Shown: positions 1 to 6,886 of the stretch, piece by piece
How the letters are laid out: every line of letters starts with the position of its first letter
Position numbering within the stretch: position 1 is the stretch's first letter
Source: Prevotellaceae bacterium
GTDB taxonomy: Bacteria > Bacteroidota > Bacteroidia > Bacteroidales > UBA932
DNA: 12,524 nt
Direction of reading: 5' to 3'
NCBI GenBank assembly: GCA_031259655.1
Contig: JAIRLF010000007.1
Coordinates: 1 to 12,524, forward strand
Translations under genes and position numbers: made by a program
The notes under the pieces: model-generated
Told to the model about the DNA's origin: nothing
The model's input: the letters and a program-made list of their open reading frames with translations, nothing else
Database searches by the model: none

Positions 1-330
1 TCTATCAACGACGCTCTCGAAAAAGAACTCGCAGACAAAATCAAACCCGCAGAGGAAAATATATCGCAAGTTCAAGCCTCTATCGATGAATTGAACTCTC
101 AAAAAAAGGATAAAAAAGATGAAGACGTTCCTCAATCGTTGAAAGATGAGTTACAGGAAGCCGAAAAATCTTTAGACGAGGCTAAAAAACAAAAGGAAAA
201 CATCCTGACCGAATACGGTAAACAAAATAAACTCGCTAAACAACTGTTCGACCTCGCCCTGCTGGCTAATAACAGGCTCACCGGCGAAGAACTCGACAAG
301 TTTGTTAAACGAAGTATCGAACTGCTGTAA
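1..330 (+). CDS. htpG: Chaperone protein HtpG (Hsp90 family), C-terminal fragment
   Basis: The reading frame is open from base 1 and ends at TAA 328-330, so only the last 109 residues are present and the start lies outside the window. The fragment has a long, highly charged, probably helical or coiled-coil stretch (roughly residues 5-75, rich in K, E and D). It then ends with KQNKLAKQLFDLALLANN and KFVKRSIELL. That ending matches, from memory, the C-terminal dimerisation domain of Bacteroidota HtpG (pattern QLIDLALL-N--L-GE-L--FVKRSIELL). HtpG is a cytosolic ATP-dependent chaperone that works with DnaK; its ATPase and middle domains cannot be seen here. A strong terminator follows 23 nt after the stop, so htpG probably ends its transcription unit. 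An unrelated coiled-coil protein is possible but unlikely given the match at the C-terminus. Confidence 0.82.
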   Translation, partial: SINDALEKELADKIKPAEENISQVQASIDELNSQKKDKKDEDVPQSLKDELQEAEKSLDEAKKQKENILTEYGKQNKLAKQLFDLALLANNRLTGEELDKFVKRSIELL

Positions 331-367
331 GAGTTATTAAGAGTTAAAAGTTAAGAACTAAGAACTA
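330..367 (+). repeat. Degenerate 7-bp tandem repeat (AGARTTA/AGAACTA), copy 1
   Basis: Directly after the htpG stop there are five heptads: AGAGTTA (330-336), a 3-nt interruption, AGAGTTA (340-346), AAAGTTA (347-353), AGAACTA (354-360) and AGAACTA (361-367). The same heptads recur at 6706-6747 after the Kelch gene. The last two units form the left arm of the htpG terminator. Confidence 0.7.
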
Positions 368-406
368 AGAGTGGCTGACGCAGGCTGTTCTTAGTTCTTG
401 TTTTTT
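353..406 (+). terminator. Intrinsic terminator after htpG
   Basis: A perfect 13-bp inverted repeat pairs AAGAACTAAGAAC (353-365) with GTTCTTAGTTCTT (387-399). The loop is 21 nt, and GTTTTTT (400-406) follows. The stem is AT-rich but long. Its left arm consists of heptad repeat units, so the terminator appears to have been built from the repeat. Confidence 0.8.
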
Positions 407-430
407 CTACGGGTGCATTTTAAATTGTTG

Positions 431-582
431 CTACGCTCTCCTCATTGGCGTCGATTTTTCGTATTGAAGCTCTTTCGGGCTTCCGGACAGCCAATTGAGT
501 GAAAAGCTTGAAAAGATTGAAACGTCTCCGAGTAAATTCATCGCCGGAAGAACAGCAGTTTCTTCTCCGGCAGCGTTTTTAA
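431..582. other. Gene-poor intergenic segment with several inverted repeats
   Basis: No firm gene lies between the htpG terminator and the SPOR promoter. The segment contains three nested or adjacent inverted repeats. CTCATTGGC (441-449) pairs with GCCAATTGAG (490-499) with one bulge. GAAGC (466-470) pairs with GCTTC (479-483) inside that loop. GCCGGA (543-548) pairs with TCCGGC (566-571), extended by AGAA/TTCT, and is followed by T5 (576-580). The last could be a terminator for a plus-strand transcript. A minus-strand frame (431-541, ATG at 539-541, TAG at 431-433) could encode 36 residues and stays open upstream to about position 600. I see no good ribosome-binding region or family match. 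It may be a decayed gene, a structured RNA or a dispersed repeat. Confidence 0.3.
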
Positions 583-627
583 TTTGAGTGTAATTGATTC
601 AAAACATTAATATTCGGAGAAACTTCA

Positions 628-656
628 TTGAAATTCAAAAAAAACATCTAATTTTG
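628..656 (+). promoter_or_regulatory. Bacteroidota-type promoter of the SPOR-purF-like-aroA operon
   Basis: TAATTTTG (649-656) is a perfect match to the -7 consensus TAnnTTTG. A TTG at 628-630 lies 18 nt upstream, in the -33 position. Transcription should start near 661, leaving a leader of about 14 nt before ATG 675. The promoter lies inside the longer open frame that begins at 594, which argues against a start there. Confidence 0.75.
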
Positions 657-674
657 CGCCGCAATATTGTTTAT

Positions 675-1166
675 ATGATGAATAAGAAAAATCTGATATC
701 GACGTTAATTTTATTAATGGGAATCATGATGATATCTGTTATTGGGCGTGCGCAGGACATTAGCGATTCCATAATGTCTAATCCATTGGATACCATAGCT
801 TCGTATGACATCTTCGATAAGTTGTCCGAGACAGCCGGAGGGAGAGTGACACTTGGCGGCGACGATGTCAAATCGGTTATCGATGAGTTGAAAACGCAGA
901 AAAGCAAGACCTTAAAAGGTTGGCGAATAAGGATATACAGGGACAGCAATCAGGCGGCGTCGCGCAGAGCCGAGAGCATAAAGAACGACATCCAAAAGAC
1001 ATATCCCGGGCTGCCTGTATATGTAACGCATATCTCTCCGAATTTCTATGTCGAAGTCGGAGATTACAGGACGCGAGACGATGCCGAAAAAATGAGGCGG
1101 ACATTGATTACCGCCTATCCTGCCGCCACACTCTTATCCGCATCCATTAATTTTCCACCATTATGA
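675..1166 (+). CDS. Exported SPOR-domain protein
   Basis: This is a 163-residue protein with a classic signal peptide. Basic residues NKKN at 3-6 are followed by a hydrophobic core at about 7-24, with probable cleavage after GRA (24-26). The C-terminal half is a SPOR domain: GWRIRIYRD at 82-90 is the first strand, and FYVEVGDYRTRDDA at 124-137 is the conserved end of the fold. SPOR domains bind denuded peptidoglycan glycans, usually at the division septum, so a periplasmic or outer-membrane-facing role is inferred. The frame is open from 594, but the promoter at 649-656 lies inside that extension and the signal peptide begins at M-M, so I chose ATG 675; ATG 678 is equally possible. The stop overlaps the next start (ATGA, 1163-1166), indicating translational coupling. 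Its specific partner is unknown. Confidence 0.85.
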   Translation: MMNKKNLISTLILLMGIMMISVIGRAQDISDSIMSNPLDTIASYDIFDKLSETAGGRVTLGGDDVKSVIDELKTQKSKTLKGWRIRIYRDSNQAASRRAESIKNDIQKTYPGLPVYVTHISPNFYVEVGDYRTRDDAEKMRRTLITAYPAATLLSASINFPPL

Positions 1167-3040
1167 GCGACAACATAAAACACGAATGCGGAATAGCCTT
1201 TATCCGGTTGCTGAAACCGCTCAGTTATTACCGGAAAACATACGGCACATGGATGTACGGGCTTCAACGTCTGTATCTCCTTATGGAGAAACAACATAAC
1301 AGAGGTCAGGACGGCGCCGGCGTCGCCACCCTTAAATTGAATCCCGCCTACGGTCGTCCTTATATCGACCGCGCGCGGTCGGATTCGAAAACCCCGATAA
1401 GAGATGTGTTCGACGAAATCACCTCGAAGATATATAAGTCCGCAAACCCCGATAATGCGGGCGAAAACGTCAGATATGCAGGCGAATTGCTTTTGGGACA
1501 TCTGAGATACGCGACGCACGGGAAGACTACAATCGAAAATGTGCATCCGGTCATGCGGTTCAACAACTGGAAGGCGCGCAATCTGGTGCTTGCCGGCAAT
1601 TTCAATCTCACCAACGTAGACGAAATTTTCGAGCGTTTAGTGAACGAAGGTCAGCATCCGAGAGATTTGTCCGACACTGTAACCGTACTCGAAAAAATCG
1701 GCTTTTTCCTTGATACCGAATACGATAATATGCACTCCATGTACGTAAAACAGGGAATCGAAGACGGAAAAGAGATAGCGCGCTTAATCGAAGACAATCT
1801 GGATGTTGTGAGCATACTGAAAAATGCGACAAAACATTTCGACGGAGGATACACAATCGAAGGAATGATTGGAAACGGCGACGCTTTCATCCTGAGAGAC
1901 CCTAACGGAATACGTCCGGCGTTCTATTACGCAGACAACGAAGTTGTTGTTGCTGCCTCGGAACGACCGGTGATACAAACGGCTTTCAAATTGAAAGTCG
2001 ACGACGTCAAAGAAATCGCTCCGGGAAACGCTTTGATTATCAAAAAAGACGGCACATATTCCGAAGAAGTAATACTTCAGCCGGGCAAACGGGCTTCCTG
2101 TTCCTTCGAACGAATTTATTTCTCGCGCGGAACGGACAAATCTATCTACGAAGAACGAAAAACGCTGGGATACCAATTGATTCCCCGCATTCTGAAAGCC
2201 ATAGATTACGATTTGAAAAACACCGTATTATCCTACATCCCCAACACGGCGGAGACCGCTTTTTACGGCATGTTGAAAGGAATCGACGAATATCTTGTCA
2301 AAGAAAAGCACAAAAAGATACTGAACTCGCCTGCCCCGCTGTCCGATAAAGAATTATGGAACATCATAAACTACAAACCCCGTATAGAGAAAATCGCCGT
2401 TAAAGACGTCAAACTCCGAACGTTCATAACCGAAGACAGTTCGCGGAACGACATGGTAGAACACGTTTACGACGTTACTTACGGAGTTGTCGAACAGGGC
2501 GACAATTTAGTGATAATCGACGATTCGATAGTGAGAGGCACAACGCTGAAAACAAGTATTCTAAAGATGCTCGACAGATTGAACCCCAAGAAAATTGTAG
2601 TAGTCAGTTCCGCTCCACAGATAAGATACCCCGACTGTTACGGAATAGATATGACCCGTATGACGGAATTTTGCGCTTTCAGAGCGGCGATAGAACTGTT
2701 GCACGAAACAGGTAAATGGCATATTATCAACGACGTGTACCGAAAATGTTTAGAACAGCAAAGTCTGCCGAAAGAAAAAATCGTAAACCATGTCAAAGAA
2801 ATATACGCGCAGTTCACCGACGAACAGATTTCCGGGAAAATCGCGGAAATGCTTCGTCCTGAGGACATGAACGCCGAAGTCGAGTTGGTTTTCCAAACCA
2901 TCGAAGGAGTGCACGACGCCTGCCCGGGCAATACCGGCGACTGGTATTTCAGCGGCGATTATCCCACTCCGGGAGGCAATAAAACTGTCAACAAGGCTTT
3001 TATCAACTATTATGAACGCCGCGATGTCCGACCGTACTAA
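1163..3040 (+). CDS. Amidophosphoribosyltransferase (PurF) family protein, long Bacteroidota form
   Basis: This 625-residue protein has an N-terminal class II (Ntn) glutamine amidotransferase domain joined to a phosphoribosyltransferase domain. The predicted catalytic cysteine is C9 in HECGIA, so an eight-residue propeptide must be removed, as in Bacillus-type PurF. Glutaminase motifs are QHNRGQDGAG (44-53), GHLRYATHG (112-120), GNFNLTN (145-151) and RDPNGIRP (245-252). CSFERIYFSR (313-322) is the usual inter-domain segment, and VIIDDSIVRGTT (450-461) is the PRPP-binding loop. Standard PurF makes phosphoribosylamine from PRPP and glutamine, the first step of purine synthesis. PurF is usually about 470-500 residues; the extra length is in insertions (about 70-105, 175-220, 375-425) and a C-terminal tail ending in DACPGNTGDWYFSGDYP. 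Cysteines 313, 492, 504 and 587 might include metal-cluster ligands. This may be a paralogue with another substrate, so no symbol is given. Confidence 0.88.
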   Translation: MSDNIKHECGIAFIRLLKPLSYYRKTYGTWMYGLQRLYLLMEKQHNRGQDGAGVATLKLNPAYGRPYIDRARSDSKTPIRDVFDEITSKIYKSANPDNAGENVRYAGELLLGHLRYATHGKTTIENVHPVMRFNNWKARNLVLAGNFNLTNVDEIFERLVNEGQHPRDLSDTVTVLEKIGFFLDTEYDNMHSMYVKQGIEDGKEIARLIEDNLDVVSILKNATKHFDGGYTIEGMIGNGDAFILRDPNGIRPAFYYADNEVVVAASERPVIQTAFKLKVDDVKEIAPGNALIIKKDGTYSEEVILQPGKRASCSFERIYFSRGTDKSIYEERKTLGYQLIPRILKAIDYDLKNTVLSYIPNTAETAFYGMLKGIDEYLVKEKHKKILNSPAPLSDKELWNIINYKPRIEKIAVKDVKLRTFITEDSSRNDMVEHVYDVTYGVVEQGDNLVIIDDSIVRGTTLKTSILKMLDRLNPKKIVVVSSAPQIRYPDCYGIDMTRMTEFCAFRAAIELLHETGKWHIINDVYRKCLEQQSLPKEKIVNHVKEIYAQFTDEQISGKIAEMLRPEDMNAEVELVFQTIEGVHDACPGNTGDWYFSGDYPTPGGNKTVNKAFINYYERRDVRPY

Positions 3041-3043
3041 AAA

Positions 3044-4171
3044 ATGAGATGGATGTTTTTCATATCAATATTCGCACTATATTTCGGCGCTAACATCTAT
3101 CTTTTGTTGAGAGGTTTACACTCGTTGCCGCATGGAATGTTCCGGACTGTTTTTTCGACGGCGATTTGTTTTCTTGCGTTGATATTCCTTGTCGGGATGT
3201 TTTTCGAGAACAAGTTTCCGATAGCCATAGTGTCTGCCATGCAGCATGTTGGCGGGACATGGCTGTGTTCGCTTCTCTATTTTGTGCCAATTGTCCTGAT
3301 TATAGATATCCTGCGGTTGATAAACAGATTTTTCCCGTTTTTGCCGAGATTTCTTACCGCAAATCCGCAAACTGCAAGCGTATACGTGTTTTTTTTCGTT
3401 GTGGGAGCAGTTGCGGTTATACTTGTTGCGGGCATAATTCGGTTCAATAATCCTTCGGTCGTAAACCTTGATTTCAAGACGGATAAACAGATAAACAAGA
3501 TTCCGAAAATCGTTGTAGCTTCCGATTTGCATCTCGGTTACACAATAGGGAGCAACAAATTGAATGATTTTGTGGAATTTATCAACAGTCAAAATCCCGA
3601 TATAGTCCTCCTGTGCGGAGATATTTTCGACCGCAGCGTTCGCCCTGTGGAATCGAAAAACATGTTAGACAGACTCAAAGAAATCAAAGCTCCGATGGGA
3701 ATCTATGCCGTTCCCGGAAATCACGAATATTACGGAAACCGCGAAAAGGCGTTCCGTTATCTTTCCGAAGCCTTTGTTCTGCTGCGCGATAGCATCGCCC
3801 AACCGACCGAAGATATTTACATCGTCGGACGCGACGACCGTACCAACACGAACCGGAAGCCGTTGAAAGAAATCATGCGGGGAATCGACCACAATAAACT
3901 GATTATCTTGCTCGACCATCAACCGCAACATTTGGAAGAAGCGCAGGAGGCTGGCGTAGATTTTCAGTTCTCGGGACATACTCACGACGGTCAGGTATGG
4001 CCTGTAAGTTTAATTGCAAGCAAATTATACGAAAAATCGTACGGATATTTGAAAAAAGAACGTACTCAATATTATATCACATCGGGATTGGGACTTTGGG
4101 GCGCTCACCTGAGAATAGGCACACGTTCCGAAATTGTTGTACTTGAAAATTACGCAGATATACGAAAATGA
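3044..4171 (+). CDS. Membrane-anchored metallophosphoesterase (calcineurin-like, YkuE type)
   Basis: This is a 375-residue protein. Hydrophobic segments lie at about 3-22, 36-53, 74-92 and 112-132, so the N-terminal third is membrane-embedded. The catalytic domain from about 153 onward carries the complete two-metal phosphoesterase signature: ASDLHLG (159-165), GDIFD (192-196), GNHEYY (225-230), H292 in LLDHQP, and GHTHDGQ (311-317). Proteins of this architecture resemble the YkuE group, which acts on phosphoesters at the membrane; the substrate here is unknown. On the usual topology the catalytic domain would be cytoplasmic or periplasmic depending on whether three or four segments span, which the sequence alone does not settle. 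The start is 3 nt after the purF-like stop, and its stop overlaps the aroA start (ATGA, 4168-4171), so it is a middle gene of the operon. No key residue is missing. Confidence 0.88.
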   Translation: MRWMFFISIFALYFGANIYLLLRGLHSLPHGMFRTVFSTAICFLALIFLVGMFFENKFPIAIVSAMQHVGGTWLCSLLYFVPIVLIIDILRLINRFFPFLPRFLTANPQTASVYVFFFVVGAVAVILVAGIIRFNNPSVVNLDFKTDKQINKIPKIVVASDLHLGYTIGSNKLNDFVEFINSQNPDIVLLCGDIFDRSVRPVESKNMLDRLKEIKAPMGIYAVPGNHEYYGNREKAFRYLSEAFVLLRDSIAQPTEDIYIVGRDDRTNTNRKPLKEIMRGIDHNKLIILLDHQPQHLEEAQEAGVDFQFSGHTHDGQVWPVSLIASKLYEKSYGYLKKERTQYYITSGLGLWGAHLRIGTRSEIVVLENYADIRK

Positions 4172-5445
4172 ATATAATAGTTCGACCTTCGGGAATAAAT
4201 GGAAAAACAGCGGCGCCATGCTCTAAAAGCGTGGTACAAAGAGTATTTGCAGCGGCGTTATTGAGCGGCGGCGAAACTGTCGTAAGCGGTTATACCGAAT
4301 CGGACGACTCGCTGGCTGCTGTGGATATCATCAAAAACCTTGGCGCAGAAGTGAAAACAGACGAAAATTTGACGATAAAAGGAAACCCCCCGACGCACAA
4401 AGTCGAAAAACTTGAGCTGAATTGCGGAGAATCGGGGCTTTCGTCGCGACTGTTCGCTCCGCTGTCGTTGCTGTATTCCGGAAACGTAACTTTAAACGGT
4501 AGAGGAAGTTTGCTGAAACGTCCCTTTTCGGGGTTGATGAAGTCTCCTTTCGAACAGATGGGTATCGCATATTCGGATACAGGAGGAAATCTGCCTGTCC
4601 GTTTGCAGGGACAATTATCTGCAAACGAAATAATTGTAGACGGAAGCGGAGGTTCGCAGTTCCTGTCGGGACTGTTGATGACTTTGCCGCTGCTACCGAA
4701 CGATTCTGTAGTTAAAGTGTTGAATCTTAAAAGTAAACCTTACATAGACCTTACTGTAAACCTCGCATCGAAATTTGGCGTCGTGATAGATAACGACAAC
4801 TACGAAACTTTCCGTATCGCGGGCAACCGGCATTATTATTCCTGTGGTAAGTTTAACATTGAGGGCGATTGGAGCGGAGCTTCGTGTTTGCTTGTTGCGG
4901 GCGCTATCGCCGGAACGGTTGAGGTTACGAATTTGGATTATCAATCGAATCAGGCAGATAGAAAGATTGTAGAAGCTCTGGAATCGGCGGGCGCAAAGGT
5001 CGAAATCGAAACTTCGTCGGTGAAAGTGTCGAGAAATCAATTGAAAGCGTTCTGCTTCGACGCTGTCGATTCACCGGATTTGTTTCCCGCCTTAGTAGCT
5101 TTAGCCGCTAATTGCGAGGGCGTTTCGCGGATAAAAGGTCTCAGTCGCTTATCGCACAAAGAAAGCGACAGAGCCGAAACTCTCAAATCCGAATTTGGAA
5201 AAATCGGTACAAGAATCGACTTTGACGAAAACGCCGATTTGATGATTGTAAAGGGAACAACCGGGAAAAAACAACCGGAAAACGTGGCGATAAATTCCCA
5301 TAACGACCACCGAATAGCGATGTCAACAGCAATCGGAGCGCTCGGATTGCTTGATTTCGACTCGAAAATTATCATCGAAAATGCCGGTTGCGTAAATAAA
5401 TCTTACCCCGGTTTTTGGAAGGCTCTTGATATGATAAGATATTAA
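4168..5445 (+). CDS. aroA: 3-phosphoshikimate 1-carboxyvinyltransferase (EPSP synthase)
   Basis: This 425-residue protein is the usual length for AroA. It transfers the enolpyruvyl group of PEP to shikimate-3-phosphate in the sixth step of the shikimate pathway, in the cytosol. Visible motifs are PCSKSVVQR (17-25, PEP/S3P lysine), CGESGLSSR (86-94), RGSLLKRPF (112-120), SGGSQFLSGLLM (160-171), DSPDLFPALVALA (301-313), SHKESDRAE (329-337), NDHRIAMS (379-386) and K411 near the end. The glycine-rich loop reads GESGLSSR instead of the enterobacterial GNAGTAMR; this type is common in Bacteroidota as far as I recall. The start overlaps the metallophosphoesterase stop by ATGA, so it is the last gene of the operon that begins at 675. 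I see no clear stem-loop terminator in the 160 nt after the stop. Confidence 0.94.
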   Translation: MNIIVRPSGINGKTAAPCSKSVVQRVFAAALLSGGETVVSGYTESDDSLAAVDIIKNLGAEVKTDENLTIKGNPPTHKVEKLELNCGESGLSSRLFAPLSLLYSGNVTLNGRGSLLKRPFSGLMKSPFEQMGIAYSDTGGNLPVRLQGQLSANEIIVDGSGGSQFLSGLLMTLPLLPNDSVVKVLNLKSKPYIDLTVNLASKFGVVIDNDNYETFRIAGNRHYYSCGKFNIEGDWSGASCLLVAGAIAGTVEVTNLDYQSNQADRKIVEALESAGAKVEIETSSVKVSRNQLKAFCFDAVDSPDLFPALVALAANCEGVSRIKGLSRLSHKESDRAETLKSEFGKIGTRIDFDENADLMIVKGTTGKKQPENVAINSHNDHRIAMSTAIGALGLLDFDSKIIIENAGCVNKSYPGFWKALDMIRY

Positions 5446-5560
5446 AAATTAAATGGTTCGAAAATAATTATTAACGTAAATTAATCCTTTATAACAGTAT
5501 CACGTCATATTCCTGTAAAAGAAAAATAAAGAATTTATCGTAGATTATTAAAAAAATTAA

Positions 5561-5568
5561 TACATTTG
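5561..5568 (+). promoter_or_regulatory. Bacteroidota -7 promoter element for the Kelch lipoprotein gene
   Basis: TACATTTG is a perfect TAnnTTTG match in a very AT-rich region and is followed by GCACC. Transcription should start near 5573, giving a leader of about 34 nt to ATG 5607. I see no good TTG at the -33 spacing, so the element is supported mainly by the -7 box. The leader before the start is A-rich, with no GGAGG-like site, as usual in this phylum. Confidence 0.6.
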
Positions 5569-5606
5569 CACCTTGATTTTAGAATTAAAATTTTTAGAAA
5601 AAAAAT

Positions 5607-6638
5607 ATGAATATAATGAGAATCAGAAATTTTTGCCTGTTATTGATGGCTTTTGTTGTTCTAAATAGTTGTAGCGACGAGGAAGAAGAATTAATCGGAA
5701 ACTGGAAAACGCTGGGTTCGTTCGATGGAGACGCCAGAGGAGATGCTACAGGATTTGTTATCGGAGAAAATGCCTATATCTGTTTGGGATATAACGCCAA
5801 AGCCAAGGCTTTAACCGATTTATGGATTTATAATTCCACCGACAAGACATGGAAACAGCGAGCGGAATTCCCTGGAGTAGCCAGATATGCAGCCGTTTCG
5901 TTTTCTGTAGGAGGAAAAGCGTACGTTGGATTTGGATTCGACGGAAAAGTTGCATACAAAGATTTCTGGGAATATGACCCGACAACGAATGTGTGGACAC
6001 AAGTTGAAGCCGAATTTCCCGGAGTAGAACGTTATTACGCTGTTGGAGCATCTATTGGCGACAAAGGATATGTTGGAACAGGTACCGACGGGGGAAGCCC
6101 TCTCAAAGACTTTTATTCGTTTACTCCCGGAAACACTCCCGGCTCGGGAACATGGGCGCAAATAAGCAGTTACGAAGGCTCGAAACGCGCGGGCGCAAGC
6201 GTGTTTGTTATTGGAAACTACATGTATCTTTTAGGAGGAACGGCAAATGACGGCAATCCAACGGATATGCAGAGATATGACCCGGGCAGAGATGTCTGGG
6301 AGAAAGTTCTCGACCTGAGAAATACCGACCTCACTTCCGATGACGACAAGTATAATAACATTCCGAGAGCTTATGCAAATACATTTGTAATAAATAACAA
6401 AGGCTATATCACTCTGGGACAAACTTCAATGTCCCTGTCTTCGACTTACGAATACGACCCCGCTGCAAATATCTGGACGGAAAGAACTGCTTTTTCGAGG
6501 TCCACAAGGTCGTACGCAGTTTCTTTTTCACTGGGTAATAGAGGATTTGTGATGACGGGACGTAGCGGTAGCAGCACGCGTTTCGACGATTTCTTCGAAT
6601 TTTTCCCAACTGCGGAAAACGATGAATATGATGATTAA
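5607..6638 (+). CDS. Kelch-repeat beta-propeller lipoprotein
   Basis: This 343-residue protein starts with a lipoprotein signal: hydrophobic residues 9-19, lipobox VLNSC with C22. The next residues are SDEEEE, an acidic run directly after the lipidated cysteine. This resembles the Bacteroidota lipoprotein export signal, so surface exposure is inferred. The rest is six Kelch-like blades at about 43-84, 90-135, 140-184, 191-232, 253-291 and 298-333. Each has R-A--F-IG---Y---G early and Y-P----W late, for example YDPTTNVW (123-130), YDPGRDVW (224-231) and YEYDPAANIW (281-290), which would close a six-bladed propeller. Such domains bind ligands or glycans; no catalytic residues are recognisable. 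ATG 5616 (M4) is a possible alternative start. The gene has its own promoter and terminator and stands alone. Substrate and partner are unknown. Confidence 0.85.
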   Translation: MNIMRIRNFCLLLMAFVVLNSCSDEEEELIGNWKTLGSFDGDARGDATGFVIGENAYICLGYNAKAKALTDLWIYNSTDKTWKQRAEFPGVARYAAVSFSVGGKAYVGFGFDGKVAYKDFWEYDPTTNVWTQVEAEFPGVERYYAVGASIGDKGYVGTGTDGGSPLKDFYSFTPGNTPGSGTWAQISSYEGSKRAGASVFVIGNYMYLLGGTANDGNPTDMQRYDPGRDVWEKVLDLRNTDLTSDDDKYNNIPRAYANTFVINNKGYITLGQTSMSLSSTYEYDPAANIWTERTAFSRSTRSYAVSFSLGNRGFVMTGRSGSSTRFDDFFEFFPTAENDEYDD

Positions 6639-6665
6639 AGAATACGTATTATTCTAATTTCACTG

Positions 6666-6699
6666 ACGTCCACTTATCTATCTAAGTGGACGTTTTTTT
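6666..6699 (+). terminator. Intrinsic terminator after the Kelch lipoprotein gene
   Basis: A perfect 10-bp stem pairs ACGTCCACTT (6666-6675) with AAGTGGACGT (6684-6693) around an 8-nt loop, ATCTATCT. A run of seven T residues (6693-6699) follows. It lies 27 nt after the stop codon. Confidence 0.92.
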
Positions 6700-6705
6700 A
6701 AGTTA

Positions 6706-6747
6706 AGAACTAAGAACTAAAAACTAAGAGTTAAGAGTTAAGAGTTA
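6706..6747 (+). repeat. 7-bp tandem repeat array (AGAACTA/AGAGTTA), copy 2
   Basis: There are six contiguous heptads: AGAACTA (6706), AGAACTA (6713), AAAACTA (6720), AGAGTTA (6727), AGAGTTA (6734) and AGAGTTA (6741). A seventh, broken unit follows (AGACTTC). The block 6700-6720 is identical to 348-368 after htpG. The array begins directly after the Kelch terminator. No coding role is visible. Confidence 0.85.
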
Positions 6748-6758
6748 AGACTTCCAAC

Positions 6759-6800
6759 ACCGGAGGCATTGTCCGGTAGAGACGCAATATATTGCGTCTC
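6759..6800. repeat. Two tandem hairpins, the second a perfect 22-bp palindrome
   Basis: ACCGGA (6759-6764) pairs with TCCGGT (6772-6777) around a 7-nt loop. Immediately after, arms GAGACGCAATA (6779-6789) and TATTGCGTCTC (6790-6800) form a loopless perfect palindrome. Neither is followed by a T run, so they are not terminators. They resemble dispersed intergenic palindromic repeats rather than part of a gene. Confidence 0.65.
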
Positions 6801-6857
6801 ATCGACAAGTACACCCCTCTCTTAGGGATTGTGATTCTCGATTTGAAAAAAAATATC

Positions 6858-6865
6858 TATCTTTG
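6858..6865 (+). promoter_or_regulatory. Bacteroidota -7 promoter element for der
   Basis: TATCTTTG matches TAnnTTTG and lies 21 nt before ATG 6887, giving a predicted start of transcription near 6870 and a leader of about 17 nt. No convincing TTG at -33 was found, although an A-tract (6846-6853) precedes it. Confidence 0.6.
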
Positions 6866-6886
6866 TCGCGCAAAAATGACATATAA

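Noticed and set aside
1784..2176. 130-codon minus-strand frame
   Set aside because: It is antisense to the PurF-family gene; other similar frames across the window were rejected for the same reason.
5510..5521. TTCCTGTAAAAG also found at 11850-11861
   Set aside because: This is a 12-base match in AT-rich DNA without extended similarity or shared context; chance is sufficient.
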